Shown: in pieces, positions 59,415-64,000 of the stretch
Position numbering within the stretch: the stretch's first letter is position 1
Layout of the letters: each line of letters opens with the position of its first letter
NCBI RefSeq assembly: GCF_001412655.1
Contig: NZ_CP012996.1
Span: forward strand, 4,960,001 to 5,024,000
Length of the DNA stretch: 64,000 nucleotides
Source: Pedobacter sp. PACM 27299
GTDB lineage: Bacteria; Bacteroidota; Bacteroidia; Sphingobacteriales; Sphingobacteriaceae
Reading direction: 5' to 3'
The notes under the pieces: generated by a model
Database searches by the model: none
What the model saw: the letters and a program-made list of their open reading frames with translations, nothing else
What the model was told of the DNA's origin: nothing
Translations under genes and position numbers: made by a program

Positions 59415-59443
59415 TACTTTTGTTAACACCGTTAACAAAAGTA
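59415..59443. promoter_or_regulatory. TetR operator: perfect 29-bp palindrome over the tetR promoter
   Basis: TACTTTTGTTAAC (59415-59427), spacer ACC, GTTAACAAAAGTA (59431-59443): 13-base perfect arms, 8 bases from the tetR ATG. The right arm includes the -7 box (TACTTTTG on the minus strand). Confidence 0.85.
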
Positions 59444-59465
59444 ATGGGTAAATTATATTTACAAA
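59436..59465 (-). promoter_or_regulatory. Promoter of tetR-doxX
   Basis: On the minus strand, TTTG (59462-59465) is followed after 18 bases by TACTTTTG (59436-59443), an exact -33/-7 pair at good spacing. The -7 box is within the operator palindrome. Confidence 0.8.
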
Positions 59466-59523
59466 ACTCTTTCCGCTATTCTGACTTAAATACAACAATC
59501 AGCACAGGACCATTTAAGACGAC

Positions 59524-60120
59524 TTATTTATCCAGGATCAGCCTAAAAGTCAGGTTAATTCTAGGCTCAGTTACTTTGACCGTTTTCGGCAGCCGATGCT
59601 CCCAATAATGCTGGGTTTCCCCTTTCATGATCAGCACACTCCCTGCAGTAAGGTCTATAGAGATGATAGGCAGTTTTTCTTTATACCTCCTGAATTGGAA
59701 AATCCTGTGGGCACCAAAGCTCACAGAAGCAATGAAAGGATACCTTCCCAAACTCTTTTCATTGTCTCTATGCCAACCCATACTATCGCTCCCATCCCGA
59801 TAATGATTCAGCAAACACACATTAAATTTCACCTGGTAACGTGTTTCAATTTTTTCCTTTATCGCCAATAAAGCCGCTGTCCATGGTAAAGCATCCATGG
59901 TGATCCCAGAATAGCTATAGCTCAGCTCTGGATCCCCATAAAAAGCAGTAAAACGAGGCTGTAAAACAGTTTTACCAAAAATCTGGATCGGTTCCTGTTT
60001 CCAGGTGATACCAGTAGTCAGTTCATCAAAAAATACATTACTTTCTTCTTCCGTAAAAAAAACTGGAAGGAACAACGCTTCTCCGGGAATTGGAAGAAGG
60101 TTTACATGATCTCCGTACAT
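59524..60120 (-). CDS. alkB: AlkB-type 2-oxoglutarate/Fe(II)-dependent dioxygenase
   Basis: 198 residues from ATG 60120 (MYGDHVNLLPIPGEAL). It oxidatively demethylates alkylated bases in DNA or RNA. Metal ligands His117 and Asp119 in MGWHRDNEKSLG and His175 in QHYWEHRLPKT; 2-oxoglutarate-binding arginines in PRINLTFR (Arg187, Arg193). FNVCLLNHYRDGSD is also typical. A longer in-frame form begins at TTG 60174 but adds 18 residues without family support. Single gene; a stable hairpin lies 62-99 bases upstream. Confidence 0.9.
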   Translation of the reverse strand: MYGDHVNLLPIPGEALFLPVFFTEEESNVFFDELTTGITWKQEPIQIFGKTVLQPRFTAFYGDPELSYSYSGITMDALPWTAALLAIKEKIETRYQVKFNVCLLNHYRDGSDSMGWHRDNEKSLGRYPFIASVSFGAHRIFQFRRYKEKLPIISIDLTAGSVLIMKGETQHYWEHRLPKTVKVTEPRINLTFRLILDK

Positions 60121-60181
60121 CGAGTATGATAAGCTAAATTTATTTAAAGATAGCTCATTTAAAATGATCTTCAACTAATAA

Positions 60182-60219
60182 TGCAGATGGAAAATACCGA
60201 AGTATTTTAACCATCTGCA
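60182..60219 (-). other. Stem-loop with UUCG tetraloop upstream of alkB
   Basis: On the minus strand TGCAGATGG-TT-AAAATAC then TTCG then GTATTTT-CCATCTGCA: 16 pairs with a 2-base bulge, closed by a C(UUCG)G loop. The tetraloop reads correctly only on the minus strand, so it belongs to the alkB leader or a leftward transcript. Confidence 0.7.
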
Positions 60220-60413
60220 ATTCTTCCCCCCCACTTATCCGCTCTAAAAAATCTTTCTGCTCTGATCGATTTAGTAAGACAAAATTAAATAGGTTTAACG
60301 AATGTAGAAAGCAAGAATAGATAGAAAGGCATAATCGATCGTTAAACAAGCTAAAAAACACTTTCATTTTTTGATCATTTATAACTATTTTGAACCAGGT
60401 TAACTTAACGCTC

Positions 60414-61109
60414 ATGAATTGCCTCATCGTTGACGATCATAAAATCGCCCGAACTACCCTCAAAAAGCTGATCAGTCTGGACAGTTCGCTTACGCTTGCC
60501 GGGGAATGCAGCAATGCTGAAGAAGCTTATAATGAAATCATTAACCAACCTATTGACCTGTTGTTTCTGGACATTGAAATGCCTGGTATGACAGGGATGG
60601 AATTGGTAAAAAGCCTTGGAAAAAGCAGCCCGATGATTATTTTCACCACTTCGGAGCGGAACTATGCTGCCGATGCTTTTGACCTTAATGTGATTGATTT
60701 TATGATCAAACCAGTGAGTCCCGTCAGGTTTCTTCAATCCATGGAACGTTTGCGGGAATTTGTAAAGACCAAAACATTCAGCACTGCGATCAGGGATAAA
60801 GATTATATTTTCATCAGAGATTCGAATACGATCAGAAGATTATCGCTCGACCAGGTTTTATTTTTGGAGGCACAGGGTGATTACGTAAAAATATATGTCA
60901 GCGACCATACTTACCTCATTCATTCAACACTTAAATCGGTAGTTGATAAGCTGCCAGACAATTTTTTTCTTAGGGTTCATCGCTCCTTTATCGTTAATGT
61001 CAGCAAAATAGATACCCTGGAAGGCAATACTTTAGTCCTCGATAAAAACTTCGTTCCTGTTTCCGATGCCTACCGTGCTGCCTTAAATAAACGCATGCAA
61101 ATCTTATAA
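60414..61109 (+). CDS. LytTR-family response regulator
   Basis: 231 residues from ATG 60414 (MNCLIVDDHKIAR); a TTG-start form from 60390 is not needed. Receiver domain 1-115 with Asp8/9, phosphoacceptor Asp53 in LLFLDIEMPGMTG, switch Thr/Ser in IIFTTSERN and Lys99 in FMIKPVS. LytTR DNA-binding domain about 130-231: DQVLFLEAQGDYVKIYVSDHTYLIHSTLKSV and FLRVHRSFIVNVSKID. The partner histidine kinase is not in the window; the downstream Hpt protein may feed it. Confidence 0.93.
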   Translation: MNCLIVDDHKIARTTLKKLISLDSSLTLAGECSNAEEAYNEIINQPIDLLFLDIEMPGMTGMELVKSLGKSSPMIIFTTSERNYAADAFDLNVIDFMIKPVSPVRFLQSMERLREFVKTKTFSTAIRDKDYIFIRDSNTIRRLSLDQVLFLEAQGDYVKIYVSDHTYLIHSTLKSVVDKLPDNFFLRVHRSFIVNVSKIDTLEGNTLVLDKNFVPVSDAYRAALNKRMQIL

Positions 61110-61163
61110 ATCAGGAACTGGCTTATTTTTTGCTTATAGCAGTTAATTATCGCAACTCAACAA

Positions 61164-61535
61164 ATGCCTCAACCTAACTCCTATACCGCTCCAGAATACG
61201 AATATATAGACCTCAGCTATATTGAGACCCTTAGCAATGGAGATTTAGCCTTTGAAAAAGAGATTGTAGAAATTTTTATTGATCAAATTCTCGAAGACCT
61301 CCATCTATTGAATACGAATTTCAATGAGGGCAATTTTAATCAACTGAAACAAAGTGCCCATTATATGCTACCCAGTATTTCTATTCTTGGCTTAGAAAAC
61401 AAGCTAAAAACTGAACTTGAAGCCTTAGATACTTTGGATGCTCCTTATAAAATTCTAAAAAAACATGTGCATACCATTACTATGGTGTGCCAAAAGGCGA
61501 GAAAAGAAGCCATTTCCTTAGTGCATACCTTATAG
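61164..61535 (+). CDS. Hpt-domain phosphotransfer-like protein
   Basis: 123 residues, all-helical. The Hpt-like helix LKQSAHYMLPSISILGLENKL carries His66 at the usual phospho-acceptor position, but the following Lys-Gly of the AHxLKGSS motif is Leu-Pro here. LSYIETLSNGDLAFEKEIVEIFI at the start and VHTITMVCQKARKEA at the end are as in free-standing Hpt proteins. It lies 54 bases after the response regulator and may pass phosphate to or from it; the altered motif makes activity uncertain. Confidence 0.75.
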   Translation: MPQPNSYTAPEYEYIDLSYIETLSNGDLAFEKEIVEIFIDQILEDLHLLNTNFNEGNFNQLKQSAHYMLPSISILGLENKLKTELEALDTLDAPYKILKKHVHTITMVCQKARKEAISLVHTL

Positions 61536-61541
61536 TTAAGT

Positions 61542-61557
61542 AGCCTGCCATCAGGCT
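61542..61557 (+). terminator. Weak hairpin after the Hpt gene
   Basis: AGCCTG / CAGGCT with a CCAT loop, followed by CTTTATAAAG. Six pairs and no long T run, so termination would be weak. Confidence 0.4.
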
Positions 61558-61600
61558 GTCTTTATAAAGATCAGTAAACCTACATTTTTTACTTAAAAGA

Positions 61601-62377
61601 TCAATTGAAAAGCTGCTGCTCTTCTGTATAATAAGTTTTCCTGGCGCCACTCTTATGAATGAGAATCTCTGCACCGGTTGGACTTGTGGGGTTGTGCTGC
61701 GTATGTACTTTCAGGAAATCTCTGAATTCCCCAGTTATACTTCCTGGATGTGCTTTTCTGATTTCCTCTACCGCATCTGTCAGCACTTCCTGGATGGCAT
61801 GATGTAAATCTTTAACTTTTCCTTCAGGAATCTTTCCGGCAATAGAAAAGGGAGAAATCCTGGCTTTCCATAAAATCTCATCAGCATATGCATTGCCAAT
61901 TCCTCTGATTTGGTGCTGATCTAATAATATCCCTTTAATAGCTGCCTTTTTACCCTTTAAGTGCTCCTTCAAAAACTCTGGTGTTACTTTTTTGTCCAGC
62001 GCATCAGGTGCAGCTGCAAGCCCAGGATTTAAGGTTGGTGTTGCAATTTTTTGTGGATCTGACATCACTAAGCCCAGATCACCCTCAAAATACAATGCTA
62101 TAACCGGATATTTTATAGCATGAATTTCTTCAAAGAAATGCAATTGCCCCCTTAACATGAGGTGTAATGCCAGCAAATCCTTCTCAAAGTTAAAATGAAG
62201 TTCCTTTCCGGATCGGGTCACAGATTTCAGTAGCTGACCATTCAGTACTTCCCTCAATTCTTCAGGAGTTACATTCAGTTTTTTATCATTAGGCACTTCT
62301 ACTGTGCTCAATTTTCTACCGGCAAAGGCTTCATTAAGGTTTGCGCTGAATACTTCTAAATCTGGTAATTCTGGCAT
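61601..62377 (-). CDS. Fpg/Nei-family DNA glycosylase with zinc-less finger
   Basis: 258 residues. N-terminal MPELPDLEVF keeps the catalytic Pro2-Glu3 of the formamidopyrimidine/endonuclease VIII family, which cuts oxidised bases from DNA and nicks the strand. The helix-two-turns-helix DQHQIRGIGNAYADEILWKARISPF is intact near residue 155. At the C-terminus the four zinc cysteines are replaced: the segment THNPTSPTGAEI...GARKTYYTEEQQ has Thr, Thr, Thr and Gln in their places while keeping the beta-hairpin frame and the conserved Arg, as in human NEIL1. Single gene. Confidence 0.88.
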   Translation of the reverse strand: MPELPDLEVFSANLNEAFAGRKLSTVEVPNDKKLNVTPEELREVLNGQLLKSVTRSGKELHFNFEKDLLALHLMLRGQLHFFEEIHAIKYPVIALYFEGDLGLVMSDPQKIATPTLNPGLAAAPDALDKKVTPEFLKEHLKGKKAAIKGILLDQHQIRGIGNAYADEILWKARISPFSIAGKIPEGKVKDLHHAIQEVLTDAVEEIRKAHPGSITGEFRDFLKVHTQHNPTSPTGAEILIHKSGARKTYYTEEQQLFN

Positions 62378-62469
62378 AATAAAGAGTTCAAAAATGAAAA
62401 TACATTTATGGGATTAAAACAAATTAAAACGATGATAGTTTGCGTTTACTCTTGTTCGGTCTGGATTTC

Positions 62470-62508
62470 TATAAAAGACCTACCTGTTGAACAGGTAGGT
62501 CTTTTATA
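62470..62508. terminator. Terminator after the GH2 gene
   Basis: 19-base perfect arms (62470-62488 and 62490-62508) around one central G, TATAAAAGACCTACCTGTT and its complement. T-rich on both strands. It ends the leftward GH2 gene, 6 bases past its stop. Confidence 0.92.
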
Positions 62509-62513
62509 AGTGG

Positions 62514-64000
62514 TTAATTCAGGTTCCAATCTACCTGATCTCTTAGGTTATTTGTACTGACAATGGCCTCTACTTTATTTTTTCCTTTTTGAAGTCTCAC
62601 ATTCTCAAATATATAATGGACACTGGTGGTCCCTTTCTTCACATCAGTAATCTTCTTACCATTCACCATTAATATCGGTGTCCCTGTATTTGAATACACG
62701 GTCACCGTTATTTTCGGATTTGTTCTTTTGGTAAAGCGTCTACCTGTAATATAGACCATCGGTTCAGGATTCCAATTTGCTTTATACCAGTAAAACGCAT
62801 CTTTTTTCACCTTTCTATCGAAAGTCATCAATCCCTTCATATTTCTTGCAGGAACATTGCCTCCATTTGCAGGTGGCACTGCAAAATCAAACATATTCCA
62901 TACGTAAGAAGCCGCGATGTAGGGATGTTTGTCTATAATCCCCCATTGAATTTCATGGAATTTCTGCTGATAGGCTTCCGGCCATATTTGTCCGGATGGA
63001 TTTCCGGTTTCCCTGCTTACTTCTTCCTGCTGCGCGATATTTGCTTCAGTTCCATACTCCGACAAGACCATTCTATAGTCTGGAAACTTCTGCTCCAGTC
63101 CGGAAACCCATTGTTCCAAATCCCCAATCTTACCTTCATACCAGCCATAATAGCGGTTCATCCCTTGGATGTCTGCATTTAAATTTGTTGGACGATCCAT
63201 CTCTCCGTAGCCACTCACACTTACGGTGTAACGATCCGGGTCTTCTGTTTTTGAAATATCATCTAAATCTCTGGTCAGCACCGCGGTATAATCATCAGGT
63301 GTTTTTCCATACACCTCATTATGAAGCCCCCAAACATATATTGAAGGATGGTTATAATTCTGACGGATCAATTCCCTAAGCTGCGATTGTGCGTTTCCGG
63401 CTTCCTTAGTAGATACTGCATTTACAAATGGGATTTCTGCCCAGATCACGAATCCCATGCTGTCACATTTTGAATATAGGTATTCTGACTGCTGATAATG
63501 TGCAAAGCGAATGGAAGTAGTGCCCATTTCTTTGATATCTTCCAAGTCGGCAGCATGCTGGGCATTCGACAACGCATTTCCTTCATCTTGTTTATCCTGG
63601 TGTCTGCAAACCCCCAATAATCGGTAGGGCTGGTCGTTCAGGTAAAAACCTTTTCCGGGTTTCATCTCAAATTTACGCAGTCCCAATGGCTGTGTAACTT
63701 CATCAATGATCCCTTTTTCATCGGCTAATCGTACCACCAATTTATACAGATAAGGATCTTTTATCCCGTTCCAAAGGTGTGGATCTGACACCATCAGCTG
63801 TTGATTAAACAGCTGTTCCCCTTGTCTGGAAACCATGATTTTTTCTGCTGCTTGTTTCACCATCTTACCTGCGGCATCATAAATACTGGTAGACAACGTC
63901 AGTTTAGCCGCTGCGGCTTCCGATTTGTTTTCCAGCTTCACCTTTACTTTTAATGCTGCTGATTTAGCCGATACGTCCTGCTGAGTAATAAACACACCAG
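62514..64000 (-). CDS. GH2-family glycoside hydrolase (5' end outside window)
   Basis: The frame is open to the right edge; about 495 residues are visible, lacking the signal peptide and sugar-binding domain. The Ig-like domain (VKVKLENKSEAAAAKLTLST) is followed by the GH2 barrel: GLRKFEMKPGKGFYLNDQPYRLLGVCRHQD, acid/base Glu in YVWGLHNEVYG, nucleophile Glu in MVLSEYGTEA, and WNMFDFAVPP. Members are beta-galactosidases, glucuronidases or mannosidases; which one cannot be told. A C-terminal DUF4982-like segment (KTNPKITVTVYSNTGTPILMVNGKKI) ends it. Confidence 0.9.
   Translation of the reverse strand, partial: GVFITQQDVSAKSAALKVKVKLENKSEAAAAKLTLSTSIYDAAGKMVKQAAEKIMVSRQGEQLFNQQLMVSDPHLWNGIKDPYLYKLVVRLADEKGIIDEVTQPLGLRKFEMKPGKGFYLNDQPYRLLGVCRHQDKQDEGNALSNAQHAADLEDIKEMGTTSIRFAHYQQSEYLYSKCDSMGFVIWAEIPFVNAVSTKEAGNAQSQLRELIRQNYNHPSIYVWGLHNEVYGKTPDDYTAVLTRDLDDISKTEDPDRYTVSVSGYGEMDRPTNLNADIQGMNRYYGWYEGKIGDLEQWVSGLEQKFPDYRMVLSEYGTEANIAQQEEVSRETGNPSGQIWPEAYQQKFHEIQWGIIDKHPYIAASYVWNMFDFAVPPANGGNVPARNMKGLMTFDRKVKKDAFYWYKANWNPEPMVYITGRRFTKRTNPKITVTVYSNTGTPILMVNGKKITDVKKGTTSVHYIFENVRLQKGKNKVEAIVSTNNLRDQVDWNLN

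Noticed and set aside
60121..60174. Longer alkB form from TTG 60174
   Set aside because: No family similarity in the first 18 residues and a better ATG exists at 60120.
60155..60427. Minus-strand 90-residue frame between alkB and the response regulator
   Set aside because: Covers the hairpin and intergenic DNA, has no family features, and overlaps both neighbours' ends.
1..64000. tRNA, rRNA, CRISPR, prophage, IS element or defence island
   Set aside because: No cloverleaf with a T-loop motif, no regularly spaced direct repeats, and no transposase, integrase, restriction, toxin-antitoxin or phage structural gene seen.

Overview
The window is a stretch of chromosome from a member of the Bacteroidota, most likely the Sphingobacteriaceae (Pedobacter-like). 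The basis is gene content and signals: a SusC/SusD pair with its own ECF sigma factor and FecR anti-sigma factor, a TonB-linked barrel of the OMP_b-brl_3 type, a fused SecDF, an over-long NusB, DUF3276/PUR, DUF5522, YbbR and DUF1573 proteins, GH92 and GH2 glycosidases, a remnant of a type IX secretion (type B) sorting domain, few Shine-Dalgarno-like sites, and several Bacteroidota-type promoters (-33 TTTG, -7 TAnnTTTG). The sequence is moderately AT-rich throughout and I see no abrupt change in composition. I found no tRNA, rRNA, CRISPR array, transposase, integrase, or recognisable phage, restriction or other defence gene.

Layout. 1-4 kb: the end of a large surface-barrel protein, a LapA-like membrane protein, then a leftward operon ispE-osmC-metZ. 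4-11 kb: thyA-folA, secDF, a type II NADH dehydrogenase and an HMG-CoA lyase-like gene. 11-17 kb: a GNAT, a decayed remnant of a T9SS-secreted protein, divergent fbaA/accD, a GH92 mannosidase and a small protein gene. 17-31 kb: housekeeping (cysteine desulfurase-glmM; methyltransferase-PAP2-ZIP; a leftward run nusB-DUF1573-yajC and ybbR-coaE-MBL nuclease-DUF5522-marR; leucine dehydrogenase; ABC exporter; PUR protein).

31-45 kb is the accessory part: ECF sigma factor, FecR, SusC with an STN domain, SusD and two thioredoxin-fold proteins, all leftward. This is a complete cell-surface signalling and uptake locus with redox partners. Next to it is a two-gene cassette of an OMP_b-brl_3 barrel and a CBM9-like protein, both with glycine-rich low-complexity segments. 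45.5-64 kb holds cydAB, an M1 peptidase, a DUF2911 protein, a PIG-L deacetylase/sodium symporter operon, a TetR-DoxX operon with a clear self-operator, alkB, a LytTR response regulator with an Hpt protein, an Fpg/Nei glycosylase with a zinc-less finger, and a GH2 glycosidase cut by the right edge.

Most of the window is ordinary core chromosome. The least expected items are a 30-residue single-span membrane microprotein that overlaps both the PIG-L gene and the symporter gene (55017-55109), a second 36-residue membrane microprotein facing cydB (46069-46179), a 137-bp inverted-repeat element before thyA (4072-4208), a promoter whose -33 box lies in the loop of a terminator (25762-25809), a 29-bp perfect TetR operator over the tetR promoter (59415-59443), the zinc-less Fpg/Nei protein, and a lone ABC exporter with Asp in place of the catalytic Glu. 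I did not find a complete novel multi-gene system that I could defend.
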